A stretch of DNA of 64,000 bases, taken from Nautilus pompilius (lineage: Eukaryota; Mollusca; Cephalopoda; Nautilida; Nautilidae). The notes beneath the pieces were generated by a model that had not been told where the DNA came from, ran no database searches, and saw only the letters and a list, made by a program, of their open reading frames with translations. Positions 45,476 to 58,700 of this stretch are shown in pieces. The DNA lies in assembly GCA_018389105.1 (NCBI GenBank), contig JACATO010002142.1, positions 372,501-436,500 on the forward strand, in the 5' to 3' direction. Numbering within the stretch: the stretch's first letter is position 1; every line of letters starts with the position of its first letter. The position numbers were made by a program, and so were the translations under genes.

Positions 45476-48400
45476 TTTCATTTCCAAATATTTATTTTAA
45501 AATTCACAACTGTTATGTGATCTATGATATAACATTTATTCTTAAGAGAGAAATTAGAATTATTCTGTAAGCATTGTGTAGATTTATGAAAAACAATTAT
45601 TGTATTTTTTTGGTACATAAGTCAGCCTACCCTGCCCCCTCCACCAGAAGTTTGGGCTTTGAGTTATCTATGGGTAGTGTCACTGAAATTATTGCTTTAA
45701 TACATAAAAAAATGACTAAGTTTTTTTATTTTTCTGAAATAACTTGTAAAATTTTTTATACGAAACAGACTACAAAAATTATTGTCTGGAACATTTGCTA
45801 ACTGGGTGAGCAATTAATGGCTAATGTGCTCACTGAAGCATGCAAAATTATACAATCGATAACAAGTACATGCTCACCAATTACTTTCTGTCTGTTCTTT
45901 TCATTCCTAAATACCCCCCAAACAAATCCTTTACCTATCTCAAAATGCTTTCCATAAAATCATGTAAGTCTTACACAGCCACTTTTAAGCTGGAAGAAAA
46001 GTTTGCTGAAGAAAATGGCTTTAATATGGCCATGCACAGGAAATGTCTGGCGTAAAGCAAAGGAATGCATTATGGACTACTGAGAAAACCGAGAAGACAA
46101 ATTACAGCTGCATTGCTAGGTGGACTAACGTTGACAATAAGTTGGAAGAATGTGTGCTAACTCAACATGCTGGTTGTCATGGACAGCTGAGACTAAAGGC
46201 TAAACAAATTGCATCTGATGATTGCTGTCTTTACTGGTGTACAGTATTCATCATGGTGGTTTCCCAGAAGTGTGTTGACTTCCATGTTGGCCTAGTTGTG
46301 AACCCCAAATGTTGGACAACTTGAAGCCAAACTGAATATTGCCTCATACTATCAAAATTAAAATTGTGAGTTGAATTTCTGAATTTGAACATGCTATAAT
46401 ACCTCAAAATCAAATAAAAGCGTCGAAGATGGATAAAACTGACATGTCTGGTTTTTTAAAGTGCAGCGTAAATGACACAGGATTAACTGATGATCTCTGA
46501 TGTAATGTAATGACTAAAAATAGACACTGGGCTTTCAATACCACACTGATGATAACGTTTGCAGCTTGTCGAAAATTATTTAGACATCCCATTTGTCCAG
46601 AAGATTGTCCCACAAAGTAGTTAAATGATAGTCACAAACAGCTCATTAATATTCGTGGACCTGTAAGTACTGTTGGCAGTGATGCGGCACAACATTGTTC
46701 TGACTGGTTGAAAGTTTGGCTAACTACTGTAGTTGATCTGGTCTTTTATACTCAAAATCAACTTATCTGATAATGAAGGAATGAAAAAAGGGAAAATTAT
46801 CCAATTTGACTTATGCTCCACAATCGACTTATAATAATTAGAACACAATTATTAGTTGTGAAAATACCTATTTAATTTTTGAATAAGACCTCATAAATTT
46901 TGCATGTAGTTTATTTAATCTTTCAGTGATTGTATCACTAAAAGCATCTGTTTTGGGGCTAACTGTTTTGGCAGTAAGTAATTGCTAAGAAACTTCTGTA
47001 GGATAATAATTCTGGTGGTCGACAAGAAAATCTACTGCTGACCTGTTTGCTAGATCATGGTTTGATATTGTCATTTGATTAGTTTACAGCATCTGTCACT
47101 CTTGGACTTTCTTGATATGATAGAGAGGAAACTAAACTTAGATTTGTGTTGGCATTAAATTATATTCTGAGAAGCTGTTTATGATCTAGAAAGCTGTTTT
47201 GTATGTATTTTGTCTTTCTCTTTTTTCCCCTTCTAAATTCCAAATACACACACATTGGCAGTCATTTAAATATTTATATTATTCTGTCCTTATGTATGTA
47301 TTTTTTTTTTACTTCTGCAATTGTAAAATTCAAAATGTAGATTAAAAACTATTTTTATCTTTCCAGCAATAATGATGATGATAAAGAATCTCTAGTTTCA
47401 TCGAAGCCTAAGCATACAGTATTAGAAATAAATATGGAAACAGAAAAAAACTAGGTATAAAATGCAAATAACAATTAATGAAATGCTTAATAATACAGTT
47501 ATGTACACTGTCATTGGTTATTATGCAGGCAGTCAAAAAGTGCCATGCCTGCAGAAGGATTATAAAAGTATAGGCAGTAATATTGTAGTGTGGTGAATAC
47601 TATAGGTCTGGGAAAGAAATATTAAATGACAAGCATACAAACATCAAAGTCTTAGCTTGTGAAGGCTCCCCTGTGGCAGACTGAGCTCTCATAACAAATA
47701 ACTAATGTATTGTACAATGTTTTAATTTTGTTTTTGTATATTTTCTATAATAATGTATTGTGTATATATTATATATGTCTCTTGTTTGGAATTGTTATTT
47801 GTACATATCCTTTGTTTTTCCATAACTAATTCTAGAGTATGAAAACTATAAACTTAACAAAAATTATATTAAAAATTTATAATTAACAATTGAAAATAAA
47901 CTGATTTATTTGAATGTTAGATAGTTTGATATATATTTGGATATTAAAACTATTTATCTACTATGTATGTGCAATGGTTATAAGTATAATAAATTATGAA
48001 TAACTTTTGTAAAGACTTTAATAGTGAAATTTTACAAAATGAAGATAAAAAAATTGTACTTTCTTCCCTTTGTTTTCTAATAATGATGATAATAATTGGT
48101 TGGCATTATTAAAATAATCTTTTTCATCCCCTCTCATTTTCTTCGTTATTTGTACCCCATCACTTGTCATCAGATCACCAGTGTTTAGGAAAAATGGTAA
48201 ATTAATTACAATGCTTAATTTTTTAAAACTAAAACTCATTTAGTTAATCTGAACTTAGTAATAATGGTATTTAAAAAAATTGTTTTGTTTATAATTCCTT
48301 TAAACTGCAATACATTTTTTTTTTTTTTGTAAGATTGGTTATTATATAAACCTTAATGATGCTATTTTCTATCTACAGACTGAGCAGCTGGTGATAAAGT

Positions 48401-49693
48401 ATTATTAAATGTTAATAGTTTAAGTTTACATGGAACGTTAGGGAAAGCAGACTGCATAATTAAATCTTTAGTTAATGACAGAATGGTGTAGATGATAGCT
48501 TTTCAGTGTAATAAAATAAAACTGCACTTGGCTGCCTCTCATTAAGACTTAGTCCACTCTTTATGATGATTAATGGGTGTACAATAATTAGCCTGAGGAT
48601 GAAACTCTTATTATGGTAATGATGATGTGTAGTTATGTGTTCATCTCATATTGCTGAAATAAACTTCTTACCCTATCCTATGCAAAGGGAATTAACAGTC
48701 CTGTGGTCTCATTAGGTTCATCTTTTATACAGATAAGTTTACTGCTGTTCTGGATTCTTTAACAACAGATTAGTAATCAAGTTAAGCTATGATCAGCAAA
48801 AAAATTAGAGGGTATGGAGTAATTATAGAACCATGGAGATATGGATGTATAGCTATGAACTTTCTTAATACTCTTTCTTCCCCAGAGTGAGTGGAAACTT
48901 TCCTAAATTTTGAGAGGCATCTGCATGATATTAGATAGTATATCTACTAAAGCAGGAGTTTTGCTTTTCTGGTATCTCACCACTAGCCAACATGGTAACA
49001 CTATTTAACAAGACAAGCTAAAATATATAATTGTTTTTGTTTTTCCGCAAGTTTCTGGAGGAGATAAACAGATGAGAAGTTTGTTTAGTGATAAAACTAA
49101 TTCTTCAACACCTTTATGCCATTGTTGTGGTGACTGCTTTTTGCCATCTAACTTTGCAGTAAACGAGCTAGATAATATACATTTATATATATTAAAGCTC
49201 TGTTAAAATTTGAGTTACAGGTGTACATAGTGGTATTTTAACAATTTGTTATTTTTTGTTCCCTTGAGGTGGAGATTTGTGGCACTCAGGGGAAGAGGAC
49301 ATTGATGTTGTGTCAATTGAAAACAGTGCTAGCAGTCCATCAACAGGTAACCAGTATGGAGAAACACGTCCTACTATCTTGACTGGGCTGACTATAATTA
49401 AGCTCTTACTATAATCTGATCTGTTGTCTTGTTCTGAGTCAGCATTAGCATGTTTAAATTGAACTGACATGCACAAAAATATAACACACCTTTATTTCTG
49501 TTTTATTTAATTTTTTGAGTTTTTTTGCTTGTTTCACATTTTACTTGTAGCTATTTATTTAATTTTAAAAGCTGATTAAACTTTTAATTTGAAAATAAAA
49601 CAATCTATGTTAAATTTTAAAAAAAAATGTAATATATTTCCAAAAGTACTTGGAAATTATTAACCTATGTGTTTGGTGTGTATGCATGCATGC

Positions 49694-49729
<36 letters not shown>

Positions 49730-52700
49730 TGGCAGCCATAGTTTTAGATGCATCATGAAGTTCTTCAAATCAAGCTAAAGGAGGATATCTAATGAAAGTC
49801 TTGTGATAAAAGTTGAAGAAGAATCTTTTTTGCATTTATGGATATTGCAACAGTCAAATGCTTAAATACATGTAAGTATGTATACTAGAAATTTGTTTTA
49901 GATGAAATATTGGAAATATCATTGGTGAGGCCACAATTATGACTACCGTTACATATACAAGTGTTTAGTTTCTTTAAATAAATTTAGTCCTAATTTGAAT
50001 TTGCAGGTCCCATTCTTAACCTCCTTGATTCAGACTCACTAGCTTGCCCTCAACATCTGCCAACCCACAACTCAAGTTCCAGTAGTGATTCCAATTCAAG
50101 CCACTGTAGACTGTTTGGAAATTTGACGGAGGACTTTCGTAACTACATGGATCACCTTTCCAACCTCTCTGGCCAGGATGATACCACTGTGATGAATGTT
50201 TGGAAGCCTAACTTTAACATCCGGCCCACTCATAGTCACGAGGACGATTGTATTAGTGTGTGCGTCAGTCCTGATATCATACAGAGACAGTCATCTCAGG
50301 AGGTGATCCATTCACAGGAAAATGGAGAGCAGGCAAATCAAAACAATCGCAGCAACAGTTTGCATGCCAACAACAGGAATAGCACTTCTCATCGTATTAC
50401 AGATTCACTAAATCCATACACATTATTTAACCTGCCCCGGCCAAACACAAATATAATAAAAACACGATCACCAAAGCCATCAGGATCCCAAACTCCTGTG
50501 AGACTTGATGATCCTGCAACTTCAAAGAATCTTGAAAAGGAGGACCGATCATTGGACAGTGTGATAAGGGACTGGGTGCTAAATGTAGATAAGAGTGGTC
50601 CACATGGTGGGTACAAGAGGCCTCACCGTGGAGAATCCCATGTTTGTAGTGGGGAGAGGTCAAGGCGTCGTCGAAGTAGCAGCAGCAGCAGCAGTACATC
50701 AGATGTAGATGTTATGACACTGTCATCACCAGGAGTGGAGCACCAGGGTGGGGAAGTGTTAACAAGGGGCACTACACATGGCTGCTGCATTCAGGGTCAG
50801 AATGGAGCATCTCAGAAACGACTCACAGCCAGTGGCAGTAAACATGGCTCAGACTGCGAACATGCAGCTACCTCGTCAAGGGCATCAATTAACCAGCCTG
50901 AGGCAACTCCTGATTTACTTATCACTGGGGACAATAGCATATCAACTGCATCCTGCATCAGACAGAACAGGACTGAAAGGAACTCATGCCGAGTGAGTGG
51001 TGGATCCAGTACGAGGCCCAGCTTATCCAGTGAGCAAGGGAGACTATCAACACGTGGTAATAGCTCAGTGGAACCAGCAAGAGATCCATTTAGGTTTTGC
51101 CAATTTCAGCAGCTGCACCCACATCGGCCACAGGTACAGCCACGACCAAACTGTACCTCACCAGTCATCCCTGATGTTCAGCTGTCTTCTGACTCCTCTG
51201 ATGATGGTGACAGTGACATAGAGGTTGTGAAAGTGGAGACATTTAAACGGTTTGTACCTTCTATCATTTTTGTTTGTTAACATAGCTCTAACTTAATTAA
51301 TTATTAAATACCATCCACTGCTCACAGTAAGCAGAGAGATATAGTTCTGCAGAAGTGAAGCTGCTTTCATTATAATTTTTGGAATCACATTTCTCTCAAA
51401 ACAACTAACTGGATAACTATCTACACAATATATCTGTGACACAGATATTTCATGATTGAGTGGATGGGCTTGTGATATATGTCTGTGAATTGAAAGAGAT
51501 GTTGGAAGGAACATTTCAACTCAGGATGATGAAAACTGGTATAATTTTCTGTGTGGTACTTAATCACTTTGGCATATTTTTTGTGTATATTATCTTGTTT
51601 TCTAAACTGTGTACCCTCGTATAAAATATCTAAATATTGCATCTGTTTGGCTGTATCAGTTTGATACTCACCATATTATTATGTAAACTGAACTATACAT
51701 CAAAATTGATAGTTGTTCATTTAGACTCTCTTTTTATTATTAGGCTGCAAACTGAACAGGATAGTAATACTCGTGCCACTGTTGTTGTAGATCTGACAGA
51801 ATCAGATGATGGTAAGAAGTATTTTTCTTTTGAGAGATTATCTTACATGAATATAAAAAAAAAACTAATGTGCTTATAAAACAAAGGCTTTCACGATATC
51901 TTTGATGTTGATGGTGAAACACAGAGATATGCATAAACCTAAGCTAGCACATTAAAACGTTTTTGCCTTTCTTGTGAAAACAGAATTAAAATTAAAAAAA
52001 AATGATTTAAAATACTTTGTTTTTTTTTTTTTCTCCTAAAGTGGTGGCTGAAATCATTCACCACTTTTAAAAATAAACAAGTATTTGTTTGTGTGTGAGA
52101 AATGCATTTTTAACATAATAAAGCCAATCAAGCATTAGGGGCTCCTAACTTAGACATTCTTAATAAAGTGGTTTTGATTAAGATATTATTTTGTCGGGTA
52201 GATGATAAATCAGTGCTTAGAATTATCTGTGGAACAATTATCACTAAACCTAAAAAAAGGTTGGGGGGAGATGGATACCAGAATTGTGTGTTGGTGGTTT
52301 GGTTACTTTATCAATCATCTATGGAACCAGTTCGGCACAAAAGCTCAGCTTTTGAACTAAATGCTGCTTCATTTTTAAATTGGATGGCGAGTTTGAGGTA
52401 CAAGAGTTGGTCATTGAGTGGAATGTGGATAAATATTTCAAATACCCAAACAGGTGGAGAACAACCCCATTGTTACGCCTGGTAAGTATCGTGGAGAAGT
52501 TGGGCCAGCTGTAGTAAGCCTGCAGACAGGGTGCACTTACTGGACCGCTTGTTTATTTGAACTTAGATTTCTAATCTGTTAACATTGTACGAACTGAAAA
52601 TAAAAATGGCGACCAGAAACAGCACAAAATAGAAGTACTAGAAATAACTCTGTGCGGAATTAAGGGGGAAATAAAATACTTTTTAGAATCTTTTTTTTTT

Positions 52701-55700
52701 TTTTTGTGTGGAGGTGGCTGGGGTCGACTCTCACGGTAGCAGCTGCTGCGGGACCTAATGCGTGGCATTTCCTTTCCAGAGACCACCACAAAAACGCCGA
52801 CCAGCCGCCACCACCACCACCACCACCACCAACAGCAGCAGCAGCAGCAGCAAACGTCGGCACCAACAGTCACCTCAAGCAGCCCCTGCATGATGTCAGG
52901 TCACGCGTCCTCGTGCTTCCTGCCCTTCAGAGCCAGCCACCACCACCACCACCACCAGCCCCAGCCACTGCAGCCGCCACCTGCTCACAGCCATCACTTC
53001 CACCAGCTTGCGCCGGCACACAGCTGTTACTTTGGTGATCGGCGATCCTGCTCTGACCACACGTACAGCTGCATGCCTGTGAGTTATTTCTCTGTACTTC
53101 CGCATCTCAAGGAGAGGGGGGGTACAAATCTCGCCAAGATTTCTTTATCTCGGCATCTACACCTATCTGCAGTGTTGCGATTTATTTTGCTGGAGCTATT
53201 TTACAACATTAACATCGATGAAATATTATTTGCTAAAAGTTTAATGCACAAATTCCAATAATATATTGTGTAATTACATAGATTTTCTATATAAATGTCT
53301 ATGAAAGTATTTTGTTTTTTAAAAAAATACTAATTTTTTTTCCTTTTTTTTTTTTTTGCTCTTACACAGTTAAACCTCGATTTAATGGACCCTCGTTCAG
53401 TGGACTTTGGAAACAACTGACGCTGTCTGGTCTCCTCACAAAAATCCGCGTTGAGCTGTGTGAAAAACTTTTCGCTTGGGCACCGGATTTAACGGACTCC
53501 CGGCATTAACAGACACCTCTCCCTGCTATCAGTCCATTAAATCGGGGTTTTTACTGTAATGATATGTATCTTTTTCAGAACTTTTTGATTTTATTTAAAA
53601 CTATTCCTGAAGAATAGTTTTTGAAATCTGTAGGGATAATTCTTTTGTTAAGTTGTTTGTCTGTTTTTAAAGTATCTAAGCATTTGTGTTTATCTATTAA
53701 TGTTTAGCTTTAAGCATGTATTTTGTTGTGTACTATCATGGCATAATGCTTCCTTTAAATGTCATCATCTTAACTACATTTATGCTAATAAGAGATTTTT
53801 ATTACTACATAGTTTTCCCTTACCATAATTTATAGGCATTGAGGAATTAATTTGTGTAACAGAAACTGACCTTGTTGACAGAAATACAATTTCTTTGCTT
53901 TTCTGCAGCCGTATTCAGGATCGTGCAATTCGAGACTTGGTTGTGTGTTTCATGACAGCATCCCATATTGTCGCCTACAAGCTCCAGCTCCACAGGCTCA
54001 CATGCACCCGAATGGACACGGATGTACGTACAAAGTTTTGTTCATTATGCACCAGCATGTTAACAGCAACACCATTAGGTTTATTATATCTGTTGTAAGT
54101 TCTCATTGCACAAGTAGAAGTGTCATGCTAGTTGTTAGGCTGATGCTTTTATGCGTATCCGTTCATCCTTAAGAATTTTTGAAAATTTGCTTGTGAAAGG
54201 CCATTTTTATCTTTGCTTATGACGAGTGAAAAGAATTCTTTTTTTTTTTTGCTTTTTCTATCTGTTGTGTTTTGCCACACATTTTTTGTGGACATTAACA
54301 TGCCATGATAATAGTCTAACTTTGATATTTAACATCTCACTGCATAACTAACTTGCATTCTGTGTATCTTTATTTATGCATGGCACAGTTATGCACAAAT
54401 ATGATCAGCATTAAACAAAGGACAAGTTTAGCTAGTGTAGATTTTTACTGGGTTGCATGGAGTCTGCCTAAATACATAGCATAGCTGACTGCTGCAGCTG
54501 ATTGTTGTTGTTGTTGAGCGAGTTGGACTTCCAAACGACGCTCTTTCAATGGCATTGCATCCCGTAAAGACAAGTGGCCCCGTTCTCTGTCAAGTCGTCC
54601 TCGTGATTGAGAGACATTCGTTGAGCCAACAAGCGGCCCGGTCCACCCGACACCGGGGGGCCCCAAGGACCCAGGAGGTCGCTCTCGCATCAGGCTGCTG
54701 CAGCTGAGGGTGCAGGTTTGTTTCCTGCTGGGTGCCAAGTCACTTTAGCATGGTTTCTTTCTGCTGCTTTGTTAGTATGAGTCTCCTCTCACAGCTATAT
54801 AGAAGAGTTCTCGAGGACTCCACTGTGTACCAACAAGAAGAATTTATGGATGTTCTTGAGCCAAATATCAATCAGCTTTAGTTTTGAGGCTCCCCAAATG
54901 TGTATTTTAGATGACCTGCTTAGCTATATCAGGGCTGATACACACTGTGACTGAACCCAGATAATAAGGGAAGTCCCTTGCAGAGTAGGCAGGGGGTATA
55001 ATTGGACAGACCAGCCAAGGGGTTGCAAGAAGAATGCTGCTACACACTCTTTATGATGATGTATAACACAATTTCTATTTAATATAAAGATTTATTTACT
55101 GTCTTCGGAATACAATATATAGAAAATCTAAGAAAGGGAAGAAAGAAAAAAAGTAAATGTGCATAACTGACAAACTGGATAACGAGCAACAAGTACTGTG
55201 TCAAGTTGAAGCTGTTATCAGTTTGTAGATCTGTTGAAGACTAACTGTGATTTAAGTCTTTGTTGAATGAACTGCTAGGGGAAAGAATTGAATTAAAAAA
55301 GAGCAAATGATGGCTAACAAAGACTAAGTGCTAATTTTTAACCAAAAAAAAATTTAAAACTGAATCTACTTATAGATAGTTAACAGTGAACTAAGTTTGG
55401 AATGTTGCTGAACAATCAAGATAACGTGTTCATGTTTTTATAATAATAATAATAGTAAGTAAACGCTAGGAGAAGCATGCTTCGACAAAATTAAAGTTGA
55501 GAAATTCAGAAATTACCTGTTATCCAGTATACATTATACTAATATTTAAACAGATTTTTAAAAAAAATGCATCAGGGTATTGTGAATGATAACAGTAGAA
55601 CAAGAGGCATTTGTAGCGAGCTTGCATATTTGTAAGCAGGGGTGTGTAAGGTGACAGCTTTGGTGTTAGTCATCCCATGACTTATCGTAGAAGGTCTGTG

Positions 55701-58700
55701 CTACACTGTGGGATCTGTTTAACGGGGGAGGGTGGGGATGTATTTTGACAATTTTTTTTGGAGTCCTTAAGATTTTTTTCCCCTTTTTTTTCAGGTGTGT
55801 GTGGACATGGACCCCACATCCATCACTCAAACCCTACACATCCTCCGAGGGCTCATATCCACCATCACCACTATCATCCTGCCTTGGTTTCTGTTCCACC
55901 CTCATTCCATGCCCCCATGGGACCCCCACCCCCACCCCCACCCCCACCGCCGCCACCACGAATGCAGGAGATGGACATCAATTCAACCAACACATTTGGC
56001 AGGCAGCTGAGCTCTGTAAATTCACCCATTGAGTCAGAGTTGCAGCAGCATCCGACCTATCTTGGCTATACACTGCATCCCTTGACCAGGAGTGAGTTGC
56101 AGGGCTCTTCTGGTCACCAGGCTCGGCAGAATGATGTCAGGACCCCCATGTATGTTTATTTTACCCTTGATACTAAGTAACATGGCTGTGATTTACAAGG
56201 TTAGGGGAGAATACTTTATTTATAACAAATAAAATTAAAGCATCATCTTTCTCCTCATTTAACAGGACCATTGGATTGAAGTTGTGAAATCTTTTCATAC
56301 AGCTCCTAAGAAATATCCAAGAAAAAGCTTTTTATTTTAAAAAAATTGTTTAAGTGAAAATTTGTTTTTTTTTTTTTTTTTTTTGAGGAAACAAAAATCA
56401 ACTTTAATCTGAAAGGAACTATGTATTAGCAGTTCACTAATGGCATCTCTTTATTTTGCTTGCAATGAATTACGGTTACAGCTAAAATCAGGAAGTTTCT
56501 ACCCATCGTGTAGTTTTGGTAAACCAAATTATTTGGGTAGTAATTTATAGGACAAATTAAACACGTAGAGTTTGTTACACAAATGTTTGTATTTTTTTTT
56601 TTTTTCTCATAGAAATGCAAATGATCCTGGTCCTCCATCATGCTCAGCTCAACCTCAGCCTCAGCACCAGCATCTTCACCATCACTTTCATCATCCACCA
56701 CATCTGCATCTTTTGCCATCCTCTGGAATCCGTACCAGACCCACACTCTCTGTGCCGGTAAGTTAAATTTAGAAGTATTATCTTTATGGTTCCTATTGCT
56801 GTATTTGAGGTGATCAGTGGTCTTTATAGATTATTTACTCCAAGAGCCAATTGTTGTCTCCCTAAGTTTTTGTTAAACAGAGATAGTAACAGTTACATTG
56901 AGAGTTTCTTCTTCTTGGCAACTCTCTGTCAGACTTTCAAGTTTTAAGGAAAACATCCCACAGCAGGGAGCTAGATTGGGAAAGTATCAAGTATCAGCTT
57001 TGGTGACCAAGAAATTTACAGTTGGGGGTGGTCTTGAGTGGTGGTGAGAGTACAAGTCAGTTACCTGCAGAATGTACTGAAGACTCATACTAAAACTCAG
57101 TCTTTAAATGTAGAAGGAAACTGAAGTGCCCAAAGGAAACCCTTGTGACTGGCTGGTGAAGAAGAGCAAGAAAGAACACATCAAACCAAGGTAGTCTTGA
57201 CCAGGATTTGAATTTGAGCCCTTAACCATGGCAGTCCAGTAGTTCAATCACTGGACCATCAGCTTTACCCCATTGGGAGTTTTAAAGAAACCAAGTAAAA
57301 CGATTTGCTAGTTTTTGATGAGCTGGCAGGGACTAGTGAGAAAGTGCTAGTTTCAGAAGAAGCAGTATTCTAACTAAGAACATGGTTTGACTGAAACAAA
57401 GCATAGGACTTTTGATAAGCAGTGTATTTTTAATGAATAATTTAGCAATTTACCTAGTTTGTAGAAAAACTGCTACAGTTTAATATTAAACATTAGAATC
57501 TTTAAGATCTTTGTCAATGCTTTTAGTGTTGTTGCTAGGTACATGCGGTAACAGTGGTTGCCAAAATTAATGTCACCCATAATAATTCTTTCTTTTTTTG
57601 TTTAACTATTTCTTTTGTTAAAATAGTGTGAATCTGTTGGAGTTTCCTGTTTTATCACTCTATAGCTATACCTCCACATAAAGTTACTGCATTAAAGAGG
57701 GTGTTTGGTATGGAGCTCCCTTAATATGAAAAACAGCTTTTAATTGGCTTTACCATGTTAAAAATGCATTTTAACATTATGGCACGCCCACTGAGCACTG
57801 ATTGTTTTGTTTTAAAAACAGGTGATGCAGTAATTTTTGTCAACAATGATTATTTACATTTGAATATAGATTATCATTTTGTTGGTGCAATAAATGTTCA
57901 GCTTATCAAAGTACAAGTACTGTGTGTATGCATGCACAGGAAGGACAGGATACTGTTAATATAGTCTGTTACAACAGCTTCTGCATCTTTATTATTATTC
58001 TTATGGAAGTCATGCAGCAGTGGTTTTGTGTAACTACTCCATGCTTAGTAACTGCCTTTTGAGATACTTTCTCACTTGAACATTTTTGAACATAATTTGC
58101 TATTTGGTTCTCCATTAGGGAAACACATAAGTTTTAGGGTTGTTTTATTATTTTTGGCACTGGTTTAGTTTAGCTAATTCAAGGAAGCAGGATGCTGTTA
58201 TGTCTTATACAACCCCCCCCCAATTGTTCAGGAATGTAGGACTAGTTGATACTGTTACTGTCGTTACTTATTTCACTCATTAACAATTCCACTGTTTTTT
58301 TTTTTAAAAAGATTTTATTAGTTAGTTTTTCCAATACTTAACTAATTTATGATTATATCTCCTGGTTTGTTGGTGATTAAAAAAAAAAAAAGAAAAAATT
58401 CACCAGCTAATTTAAGTAAGGCTTTGTTTGCTGGTACCAAATCTTTAAACAAAAATAGGTGGCTCCACTTATTAAATAATTACTATGACATCATATTAAA
58501 ATTCATACTTCACATGTTTTCACATACTGCTTGATGTATTGCATTACTGGAAGTCCTTGGGTTATGTAACGCTTGACATACGTAAAAGTCCATTGATAAA
58601 CACCAAAAAGATCCAAGCTGCATAAATTCTTTATGCACAGACAAATTTGGGTACTACTTGTAGTTGTGCAGTGGTGGCGGGTGCTACGTGGCCCCTGCTC

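Noticed and set aside
52571-52891. Gly/Trp-rich minus-strand frames
   Set aside because: Shadow of the His/Gln-rich RNF111 exon 6.
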